Assembly (NCBI RefSeq): GCF_032854445.1
Contig: NC_088296.1
Location: 27,709,064-27,773,063, forward strand
Source: Liolophura sinensis
Lineage: Eukaryota; Mollusca; Polyplacophora; Chitonida; Chitonidae
DNA: 64,000 bases
Direction of reading: 5' to 3'
Part shown: positions 42,801 to 54,800 of the stretch, piece after piece
How positions within the stretch are numbered: the first letter of the stretch is position 1
How the letters are laid out: every line of letters starts with the position of its first letter
Notes under the pieces: model-generated
The model's database searches: none
What the model was told of the DNA's origin: nothing
The model's input: the letters and a program-made list of their open reading frames with translations, nothing else
Translations under genes and position numbers: made by a program

Positions 42801-45800
42801 AATGTCAGGCATGTGCCTGCTCAAAGATGTTTTTTTGCTTACGTTCTAATGTGAAGGATGCCTTAATTCGATTCAAACTTTATCAGATGAACATGAAAAC
42901 CTGAGGCCGCCTAATGGTACTCCTGATGCAGCTGGGCTCTCTGTATTGTTTATAGGAGACTGTATACTGTATTCTGGTTTGTGTTCCAGAAACCAGTATA
43001 ATTTTCCATCAAAATTTCTTTGTTCCGGTGCAAGTAAACCCGACGAAAGGGCTAATTACATCGGTTATCACCACATTATATTGTCATTTATGTAATAATT
43101 TATCTATTGTTGTAAAGGCCTAAATAGTAGGAAATTATGCGGCCGCTAGCACCGGAAAAGTTAAATTAAGTAAAAAAAATGAGATCTCATTTTTAGTTGA
43201 CGTCACTGGTCATTGCTGTCTTTTCATCAAATTTAACAATCTAGGCCTCATGGATGCCTCATCGACCAGCATAAACCTGGTAAATTATACAGGAATACTT
43301 AAGGATTGAAAAACCGCTGAGCACCACTGTGCAAAATATATGAGGCCGCATGTCCGTGCCCGTTTCACCGTGTTATCATACTAAGGTAGGCATGACTGTT
43401 TACCAGTCTTAATTCCCTCCAGGCTATCCACAGAATATGTACCGATGCCCCTGTTTGTGAATGTGAATATAATACAGACGAAAGTAAATATATATGCAGT
43501 GTTCGGTTTGTCATTTTTTCGGTTTGTTTGGTGCTAGACGGGGACTGCTCGCCGTCACATCCCTACCCCTCCTTTTTTGTCATCACTGGGAACTACTCCA
43601 AGCATTTTTCAGAAAACTTTACTTTCCCACATCACGGAAGACACGCAATCAGACTTTACCAAGAATGGAGTCGCCTACAAGATGGAAAGTGTATCAAATA
43701 TCACACGAAAGTAGAGCAAAAACTTGCGGTTTCCTTAGATGCACGACTTTACATTATATCTCCACGTCCTTAAGGATTCCTAACAAGGATAGGTATAATT
43801 AAAGAATTACAATGAAGTAGCATGTCTGTCAGTCGTCAGGGTTCATTTAATAGTTATACGTAACAGTTGAAACGACATAATGCTCTCAAGATTACGGTGA
43901 AACAACAATGGTTTCTTTGGTATGGACACCGGCGAAATTTGCTGGACATTCCTATATGGCCCAGGCCGAGGATGTGGAAACTTCTTGCATCGTCCCGGAG
44001 AAGGTCTGGGATTATGCACTGACACTTTATCGCCTTCCTGGGACAGAGGTTCACGAGAATGGTGGTCATAGTGGCTCTTCTCCTCCTGTTCAGCCAGGTC
44101 TATGTTGGGTTTGACCAGCTCACGGGCTTCTCGTGGACGAACCGTGACTTCATCTTTGTGTTCGTCTGCAACCTTAAAGGTTGAAATCCTCGAAAGGAGT
44201 GCGGTGTCCACTGGTAACAAGGGTTCTCTACCTTAGAGTAAACAGAACCTTCAGGCGTGTCCTGGATGCTCTTTTGCATGTTTGTTTTGTGGGCAAACTG
44301 TGTGAATGGTATGATACAGTCTCAGTCACGGTAATGGTTACTAACATACATGGACAGCAGTGTTGCCAACGTATGATTAAACCTATCCACGAGCCCATCT
44401 GTGTGCTGATGATAGGTAGAAGTATTGACTTTGTTAGTGTTCATGATTTAGCAAATCTCCTTTAAAAGCTTGGGTTAGAAGTTCGTTCCCCTATCTGCCA
44501 GGAGGACTTTGGGATTTTCATGACGAGCAAATATTTCTTCAACACATAGCTTGGCACATGTACGTGCATCTTGGGACTTTATTGCGAAGGGTTTTCGTCA
44601 TTTCGTCAGGTAGTCGCTGACCGCAACAATATACTGATTACCCTCATCCGTAGGCAGGAACAGGCCTAACACATCTACAGCGATACGATCATATGGTCCT
44701 CCACAAGAGGTTTTTTTTTCCGTAGGTATTATTAAACCAAGGTGACCGGTTGTTTGATGATCGTAGTGCATGAACAAGACCTCAGCGATAATTGACAGCG
44801 GAACTACCAACTGTTTCCGGGTATATTTTCCGGGTCCTTGTGAGCCTGGACTCCAGAGGTGATACAAGACACCATCCTCCAGTAAATAGACTCCCGACTC
44901 GGCGACAATTTTCCTAGTCTCTGTAGACGTTGCTGGTAGGATACTATCCTCTAGATACCTCAACATTGCAGACGCGAACATGTAATGTGTTTCGAAAGCC
45001 AACGACATCATCAGATTGTTGCACTTGAGCAGCAGCATACGGTCAACGCGAGAGGCCGTCAGCATTACTATGCTTTGCACCTGGCCTTTGCTCGATCTTG
45101 AGGTCATATTCCTGGAGTTCCAGTGACCATCTGGCAAGTTTTCCAACGGGATTTTTCCGACTTATCAGCCATCTCAGTGGGGTGTGATCCGTCACAACGG
45201 TGAATGGTTGACGGTAAAGATAATGACGGAACGTCTTTATACCCTTAAAGAGGGTGAGGGCTTCTTTCTCAATGGTTGCATAATTTTGTTCTGCTTTCTT
45301 CAGCTGCCGACTTTCATGGACAATCGTTTGCTCTTCTTCACCATCAAGCTGAGCCAATATAACACCTAATCCGTGATTCCTGATGTCTGTGTGGAGCACA
45401 AATAGCAGAGAGAAATTTGGATAGTGTAAAGTAGGTGTAGTGCAAAGAGCGTTTCTCGGTTGTTTGTATGCGTTTTTGCATTCCTGACACCATGAAAATT
45501 TTACATCTTTCTTCGGGAGACAATGCAGATAATGTGATAATACGACACAACGCCCAGAAAACTGCAGAGTTCAGCCACATTGGAAGTTCTTACTTTCTCC
45601 GCATCAGGTCGTATGCCATCAGCACCATCAATGTGAGCTAGAAATTTGACACTTGGCCGACAGAATACAGACTTCGCCAACTTCATCTTCAGATTTGCTT
45701 CACGGATACGCTGAAGCACTTGACGGAATCGAGAAACGTGCTCTTCAAAGGTAACTGAGAAAGTGATTATGTCGTCAATGTAAAGCATACAGGTTTTCCA

Positions 45801-48800
45801 GATCAAACCAGCGAAGAATAAGTCCATTAGACGTTGGAAGGTGCTGGGTGCATTTGCCAATCCAAAAGCCATAACAGTAAAGGCCTCATGACCACAAAAA
45901 ATTGAGAAAGCTGTTTTTCCTCCTGTCCTTTTCGGCTACCGGTACCTTCACCTACCACTATCCCGACAGTAAGTGTAGGGATGTGAAGTACTTAGCACCT
46001 TCAAATATAAGCGTCATGTCCGACATTCCTATACCATTCGTAGCCCATAAAGGGCGTTCCAAGTCAGTAATCGCAAGATCCATTTCCAAAACAACGTTTA
46101 ACACTAGCTCCTAAAGACAAAGGTATGTAAGAAATTATACAAATAAGAAATGAAGCCGGTAACACACAAGAGAGAAGCGGTCATCAGTTTTCAATGATGC
46201 CGGACACTCAGTGGATATTCCAGGCATGAATTCCATATCAAAGTTCAAATTCGTACTCCGTGAAAGAGTTCCAGGTCAAATAACAATTAAATAAGTATCT
46301 CACTGATTGCAACTGTTCATAAATGCATCATGCAGATGTAATGAGCATGGCTCCTATTACGGGCACTAGCCCCAGGTTAAGTGGTATTAACAATATTGGG
46401 TACACAAAATTCTTAAAGACTGAGTTCAAGGCTCGATATTCCACATAAAAGCGACATGACTGATCTAGTATTTGAACCAACACAACAGGATGTGACCAGG
46501 AACTAGCAGATTGGGGGATAACCACATCATCCAGCATCTTATCTACTTCCCTTTTAATCATATCTCTCCGGATTGATGGTACCCGGTATGGTCAAAGTTT
46601 TATTGAATCATTCCCTTGGGGTTTTTTTCATGTTGAGTAAAATTGGTTCTGCCTAGATCTGCATCCTTATCAACTAAAATGTCACTGTATTTATTTAACA
46701 GGTTTTCCCACACAATTTTCCCTTTGACGTCCAAACTAGATCCAGTGAGATAAATGTCGCTATATTCATTTAACAGGTTTTTCCCACACAATTTTCCCTT
46801 TGACGTCCAAACTAGATCCAGGGAGATAAATGTCGCTGTATTCATTTAACAGGTTTTTCCCACACAATTTTCCCTTTGACGTCCAAACTAGATCCAGTGA
46901 GATAAATGTCGCTGTATTCATTTAACAGATTTTCCCACACAATTTTCCCTTTGAAGTCCAAATTAGATCCAGTGAGATAAATGTCGCTGTATTCATTTAA
47001 CAGATTTTCCCACACAATTTTCCCTTTAAAGTCCAAATTAGATCCAGTGAGATAAATGTCATTGTATTCATTTAACAGGTTTTTCCCATACAACTTTCCC
47101 TTTGAAGTCCAAATTAGATCCAGTGAGATAAATGTCGCTGTATTCATTTAACAGATTTTCCCACACAATTTTCCCTTTGAAGTCCAAATTAGATCCAGTG
47201 AGATAAATGTCGCTGTATTCATTTAACAGATTTTCCCACACAATTTTCCCTTTGAAGTCCAAATTAGATCCAGTGATATAAATGTCACTGTATTCATTTA
47301 ACAGATTTTCCCACACAACTTTCCCTTTGAAGTCCAAACTAGATCCAGTGATATAAATGTCACTGTATTCATTTAACAGGTTTTTCCCACACAGCTTTCC
47401 CTTTGAAGTCCAAACTAGATCCAGTGATATAAATGTCACTGTATTCATTTAACAGGTTTTCCCCATACAACTTTCCCTTTGAAGTCCAAATTAGATACAG
47501 TGATATAAATGTCACTGTATTCATTTAACAGGTTTTCCCACACAATTTTCCCTTTGACGTCCAAACTAGATCCAGTGAGATTAATCTGATCACTAACTGG
47601 CACCTTTGCTCCTGAAGGTTGAAGGATAGCTGTTGTTGTGGAGCCATCACGTCGATTTAGTACCTGAAATAAACCATCTCTGGTAGATTTTCCCACCTGC
47701 ACAGGTTCAGGAGATGGATTAGCAATTCTAACTGGTACACACGATTGTTCACTGGTGGCCAGCACATGGGCTAGGTAAAAGCTAGACTGTGATACAAGTT
47801 CTTCTCGTGGTTCCACACCAGCCAGTCCATCCGCTAACTTACAAATATTTGTCCACATTGTCACTTCTGATCGACCTGGGATTTGTACTGAATCTAACAG
47901 ACAAACAGCCCAGCTAGTTCCTGTAAGATTATCAGCATGTAGCATAGGTACAGTAACCTTTAATTAAATATCAGTGCATTTGTGGAAGTCTGTCTACATT
48001 CTACTTGATTGCATAGTGTCAGTTAGAATGAGACAGTCATAGGCAAATGGTTAAGCCACATAATACATGACAGACATCTGCTCGCCACCAAAGGTATAAT
48101 TGATCCCCAAATAGCTGGCACAACAGTTCTATTGTCAGTGGGAAGCAGACTGCACGAGTGAAGGCGTGAAGCTATTGCTTTACTTATGATGCTCACACCA
48201 GAGACCAAATTAGTCAAAACATTCACTAGATTGAGGTTGAAGGTACCATCAATACGGATATCATGAGTAAAACGGCCAGCACGGCATGTTGCTACTTCAG
48301 CTCCAGTCCGGGACTTCTTACTACTGTCAGCAGTACAGTCAGTATTTGTACTTTATACTTTACTTAAAGTATCTCATCCAGTGTATGTCTGACTACCGGG
48401 AATATCCGGCCGAAGAGCCATTTGTATTTACAGTGTGGTCAGTTTTTCCACTGTGCTCAGTTTTCACAGTGTTGATATCATACAGGCATCAAACATTCCT
48501 CTGGCCATCCATTTCCCGTCCAGGAGTGACTCTCATTGGTTTTAGTCCTTCTTCTCTCAGCATGAATTTTCAACATGTCCAACCCGGCGGCAAAAATCAC
48601 ACTGACTATCCATCTGTTTTTCTTAGGTTTCGGCTCACATTTCTTGTTTGCGATGTCTGTGTTCCACGTCCTCTACCACGAAAGGCCTGGTAGTTCTGGT
48701 TTCTAGCCTTATTGTCCCTCTCTGTCAGCCGAGTTCCCAGCTGTGCACTTATTGACACCATTTGTTCCACTAATAACTCCAACTTTCTTCTTTAAATGGA

Positions 48801-51800
48801 CGATGCTGGCTTCCTCTCCGGCCCAACGAAGGAGGGTGTGCCAGCACCCTGTGGATGGTCGTGGGGATCTGAACAGTTTCCCCTCACCATAATGCTGGCC
48901 GCCGTCATATAAGTGAAATATTCCTGAGTATGGCGTAAACACTAATCAAATAAATAAATAAATCAAATGGACGACCATCCCCGATGGCATAGCTGGTGGA
49001 GGGTCCCTTTGGGGGGCGGTAGATCCAGGGTCAATCCCGGGTGGGGTCACACCTAAGATCTTAAAAGTTACACATGATGTGCGGAGTGTCCGTGAACCAG
49101 CCTAAAATTAGACGTGTTTATTTCGCGTAGAGCCCGGAAGTGGGCCTGTGATGTGCAATGTACTTCCTGAGGACAGTTAAATGAACACAATGAAGAGGTC
49201 ATATTTAATTCTGTATTAGAAAATGGCGAGAGAAAAAACTTTTGTGCATTTCTGTGTAAACATTTTGATTCTGGGTTTGTCTCATTATTAAATACACTTC
49301 AAGTGCAGATGGAAAGATATCATATCGACACGTAGACATGGATGGATAGATATTACATAGATGTAGGATATAGAAAGATGTTGGAAAAACAGTATACGAA
49401 GAGGAGAATCTGTGCTGAGAAGTGACGGCCATTACATTAAAGTACACGCAGTTCAGTAAACCCTGTACTAATGCTGCTGGTCAGTAAAACTGAATGAACG
49501 GCGGCAGACGAGAAACATCACGTGATCAATATATTTACTTCGGAACTGGCGAGCTGCTGACCAAGAACCTCATGTGAACAATGCACGCATGTACACACAG
49601 GGATATATCATAGCTGTAGCTCAGGGGCGATCCGACGTTGTCTCACCGATATATTATATATTTATTTATTTCTTTGTTTACTGGTGTTTAACGCCGTACT
49701 CAAGAATATTTCACTTATATTACGATGGTCATCATTATGGTGGGAAAAACCGGGCAGAGCCCGGCGGAAACCCACTACCATCCGCAGGTTGCTGATATAT
49801 GTGCCCACGTGTATACAATGGGAGAGGAAGTTTGTCCATTTCATGGGTGTCGTGCAAGGTATAAAAATGTCCCAAACAAACACGTCAATTTCTTTCAGCG
49901 GATGGCGCTCAAGATAACTAACATTGATTTATTCACGTGGTCGCAAACGATGACCGTCCTTGTGGCCTCACGGCCCGCAGCACGAGGATGGTACCGTTCG
50001 CGCGGGATTTGCTCAGCCCAGGTTCCGCGGGCCATGGGCCGCGTGCGGCGGGGCGAGATGTCCTCATCCGGCCTAGCAGGCCTTGAATAAAATGCTCCAT
50101 TGCCAATTTATCAACATAGTCTTTCGGTAAATCAGAATGTGTTCGCCGTGACAGTGTCAGTATTGAGTGAGTGTAATCATCAACACATTCATCTAGTAAC
50201 TGCTGCCTTTGAAACAAATCTGAGTAATAGGCCCTTTAGAATTCTTTTGGTCGAAATTTTTCAGTTAGTAGCTGACAGACCGTGTGATAATTTTGCTTTT
50301 GTTGGTCATCTATATTTTTGTAATAATCTGTTACCCTGCCTGTCAGGTAGCCTGGTAGTAATTTATCTTTTCTCGAAGTCCTCGAATTTATCGAAGTCCC
50401 ATCTGTTTGATCTCTTAACCCTTTGAAATTCTTTTAGCTCTATATTTTCCGCCGATTCCACGTGAAATTTAGACGGATGCACAAAAGGTCTGTCTGACCT
50501 AATGGGGTTTCTTCTTGACGTGATAGCGGAAACGACAGATCATTATCTTGGTTGCCATCCACTCTTCTAACTTTGCGTTTTCGTCTAGACATATTCTCAT
50601 ATATAATATTATATATTATATATAATATATATCTCATATTATATCGTCAATTACCAGCCTTTTTCACAATCACATGTATCCATGTAAACATAGATGGAAG
50701 TCAGCTTACCATCATTCTGATGCGTTCCATAGCATGCAAGTAAAGGTATATCTGTTTGTGTATGTCGACCGCTGTTAGCATACCCTTTCAGATGGTCAAT
50801 TTCAGGTTTGTTCCACAGCTTGGCTCAAGCGCTTCCATTTACTTTGAACGCGAAAACTGGACACTTTATCAGTCTAAGACCACTCCACTCGCCGTAGCGT
50901 TTTGACACTGGCTTTCAGCTTTTCAGTGCTGTACAGATTCCTCTTGTAGGTTTGATCGATGTCGCTTCAACCTTGATTCCACTTCTGACACCACTTGTCA
51001 TGGCCAAGTAATTGGCATAAAGTTGAACAAAATCTATAGTCTTTTAAACTTTGCATTCAACAACAACCCATGTTTACGTCTTGCCACCGACTACCGTAAA
51101 GCTTTTTACATACAAGTTACATGTTAAAACAACAGGAGGATCTAAACGGAGGGGGCTCTAGACGAGGACTGCTCTCCGTCGCACTATCATTTGGTGGCGA
51201 CCACTCGCCTTTCGCCAAATTGAGATACAATATGTCACACTTGGTAGAGTAACTCGAAAGTAGCACAATATGATTTACTCCGGATAATCCACCTTGATCC
51301 ATTCAACGAAATACCTACCAGTGTAAAGCAAAATTCTGTGAAATATGGCGTCAAACAGCAATCGAATAAATAGATGAATATGTTCTAAAAATGCAAGGAA
51401 ATGCAAACGTCTTTTGCCATCATCAGATTTGAATTCTTATGATATACTGTTTTAGCCTTGTTAAGTGCACATGTATCAAAGATTAGACATGGGAGCAAAG
51501 GTGGCACAGATTCTAAAATATCTGAAAACCACGCTATATGTTATTGTTACACTCTGCAGAAAGGACAGACGCCTTCACTGTCAGCTCTTTACCGTTAGCA
51601 TTTATGAGGTAGGTCGAGTGTGGTTATAGCGGTTATAACATAAATAAATCGGAGAGCTGTGATTCTTTTACTCGTTGTCGATCTTAAAGAACGGTAATTA
51701 GATCTAGGAATACCGTAAATGTTCAAGTGTATGATATTGTGATGGGAAAACAAGCATAAACTTTAAAAACTGATGTTAATGCAACGATAGGTTATGGAAC

Positions 51801-54800
51801 TAAACAGCTTTCATGTCATACCTCAAGTGTGGCACATTTATTTTTAATAGTTTGACTAGAAAGCACGTCATGAAAGTACGAGGTTACAACTTTATGAGTG
51901 TCACGTGAACCGCGAGCATGTCGTTTTTTTCTACTTGTGTGGTTTGACATACTGCGTGTCTGTAGTGCTTTGGGCAGTGGGACTATATGTCCAGTATCGT
52001 AGAATGATCCATTATACTATGTAGTGATGTAGTTTGACTCATTTTTAATAACCACAGACAGTTTTTAATTGGATGTTAAAAAACAATCGTGAAGACATTG
52101 TCCATCTACTGGTAGAATAAGGAGCTAAGGTCAATGTAGAGAGCAAGGCATATGAGTAATTCTTACATATGCAGCGGAATCAGCCATGTCTTATGACTTC
52201 AGGTCATGTACATTGCGATTACATTTACACACGTGTCTCTATTTCACACGGTCCCTTCAGTCGTACGTGGTAAGGTTCCTAGGCAACCTGCGGATGGTCG
52301 TGGGGTTCCCCCTGCTTTCCCCGGTTTAATCCCGTCATAACGCTGACCGGCGTCGTACAAGTGAAATGTTCTAGAGCGTGGTGAAAATCTCCAATCAAAT
52401 AAATAAGTACAAATAAATGTTACACGGATTTTGACAGAAAAAAAATGTACGAGATGGTCAAAAATGGCAGTTCACATAATAATGATGCATATTTGAGACA
52501 AATACAGTTGTAATAATATATACACTGCGAAGTTAAATTACAAACCAATGATTTTTTTTTTTTTTTTTTTTTTTTTGATTGGTGTTTTACGCCGTACACA
52601 AGAATATTTCACTTATACGACGGCGGCCAGCATTATGGTGGGTGAAAACCGGGCAGAGACCCGGTTTTCCCGGGGGAAACCCACGACCATCCGCAGGTTG
52701 CTGGCAGACCTTCCCACGTACGGCCGGAGAGGAAGGCAGCATGAACAAACCAATGAAGAGAACAGAATCAACACAGACTGAATATGACGTCAAAACGAAA
52801 TTCGACACAACTACTAGATCAAAACGCAACTGGAATGGAATACGGGGCCAAAACGCAGTTAGACAATGATTTTTTCATTTACTAGTATACATTACTGTTT
52901 GTTTACCTATTTTTTCCTGCTTCTCTCTTTCCAAAACAAATGAAAAGAGTGTAAATTCCTAAATTTTAATTACCCACGATTTTAAAGTCATATTTCTTTG
53001 CTGGAGTCAAGTTTTCTGCATACATGAGTTTGGTGACCATCAGTACACATGTGGTATACATGTAGTATATAGCACTTATAGTGTTTAGCACTTTTCAATA
53101 AATTCGAGTAAACTACGGGTATTTGTATAGATTCACTAAATCTTTGACAACCGTCACAGAAGGATGAAACGAAGTGTTGAGAACATTGAATTTTGATGTC
53201 TAACAGGAAGGAGAGACTCCTTTGTATTTGGCGGTGAGGAGAGGCCATAAGGACCTTGTAAGTCTGCTGGTAAAGTCCGGAGCGAATGTCAACGTGCAGA
53301 ATAAGGTACGTGGTGTACGAACAGAGGTAAGGGCGATGCTGAGGGCGTCGGATGATTATCAGTGTAATCAACAGCTTTTTATGTAAAGGGCAAGTTGTCT
53401 TTCCATAAGTTAACATATGATCTCGTAAAAAAGTACTATTTACTTGCGTCATAATCTACGTAGAATTAAAGGGCGAAAACATAATAAAGCATGTGTTGGA
53501 AATTTTACTTTGTACCATTGTGACTGACCCCTCGTGACACTGGACATCCACAATGCCAAAATTTACTTCCCACAAACTCTCGTCACGTTTAATTCAATTT
53601 CGTTCCCACAGGATGGAGTGGTGCCCTTAGATCTGGCACTGAAGAACTATGACGTGGAACTCGTTCGTCTATTGGTGAAGAATGGGGCTACGGGTAATGT
53701 TCAGAATGAGGTACGTTGTACATCTTCTGGTGAAAAAAAAGACAACGTTCAGACTGGATATCTGATCAGTTTCTTAAGTTTACATGTGGAAGTGACTGTT
53801 TTCTGAAGTTGAAAGGACTTCTTTCTTCTGTTGTTTCATTCAGGCTGATGTCACCTCCACGGAAATTTCATACTCCAAGTACGGAGCTGTAGCAGTTGGT
53901 CTGGTCTGTGTTTGGGTGTTCCTTGTGTGTCTTTTACACAGTAAGTACTGGTCTTTTATACATCTTACATGTACCAAGTAAAGGAGCCAGTTAGCATGTC
54001 GATCAGTGTGTGGTGCCTTATTAAATAGTATCACATATGGGGCAGACATAAAGTTAAAAAATAAATGTATAAAGCATAGATGTACAGAAAAACCGATGTA
54101 AGAACCTGAAGAATAAGCTTACATTCAGTACAAGGTTGCATCTATCAGTACGGTACCAGATCATTCATTTTGTGTACTTGTACATCGTGAAGTCATCAGT
54201 TCACCTCGATGATATTCAATGATAATTTTATTCCAGGTTAAGCCTTGTCTGAACGGTTGAAGTGTTACACATTCAGTATAAGCTGTGTTTTTGTTTTGTC
54301 TTTTTCTATTCAGGCATTAGTGCTTTAACAGTTTTGGTAAACCCCAGAGTTGACATTCAGCTTCCTAAGCCTGAGGTTACTTTGCCATGCAACATTACAA
54401 CACAAAACCCCAATGCTAAATACACGGTGATATGGCGCTCCCAGCAGCTGAACAGCCGCAGAGTACTCAGTGTTCTATCAAGCGGTCACACCTACATATT
54501 CCCAGAGTTTAATAACACGGCTTTCCTAGGAGACGACTGCTCTTTGGTTCTCCGTGACCCTAAACCAGAATATAGTGACAAGTACTCCGTTATGGTTACT
54601 GTACCCGAGGAACAAGCCATGGTTGAGGCTGATGTTTGCCTTAATGTTTCCCCCCCAGTGTCGGGTGAGTATATCACTGATAAACACATCAGTGTGCTAT
54701 TCTTCACTCAAGAGCATTGCTCGTGTAAGCTGTGGTAAGTAAAAATACAGCTAGAATTTGATATCTGGGAGAGCTCATACGTCTGAGGCACCGGAATGTT

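Larger units (their letters stand above)
43843..50592 (-). mobile_element. degenerate Ty3/gypsy LTR retrotransposon, minus strand
   Basis: Reading right to left: Gag start (50592) and capsid-like text (50430-50070), CCHC knuckle (48601-48560), protease-like text (48260-48023), a repeated linker (47585-46676), reverse transcriptase (46561-45500), RNase H (45399-45043) and integrase pieces (45000-43843). The Gag-PR-RT-RH-IN order is the Ty3/gypsy (Metaviridae) order. Stops, frameshifts, an integrase deletion and three nested SINE-like insertions show that it is dead. No LTR pair was recognised, so both ends are uncertain. It lies inside the long intron between ANK exons 40257 and 53207. Confidence 0.8.

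Noticed and set aside
48286-48693. 135-residue plus-strand open frame
   Set aside because: It is the shadow of the minus-strand gypsy Gag/protease region with its CCHC knuckle.
43400-51350. LTR pair for the gypsy element
   Set aside because: By eye only about 30 bp match between the two flanks, with no terminal TG...CA or target-site duplication found.
53844-53940. TM1 exon as the signal peptide of a separate Ig-only gene
   Set aside because: It has no Met, is phase 0 with the ANK exon only 133 bp upstream, and continues the same frame; RNA data could still revive this idea.
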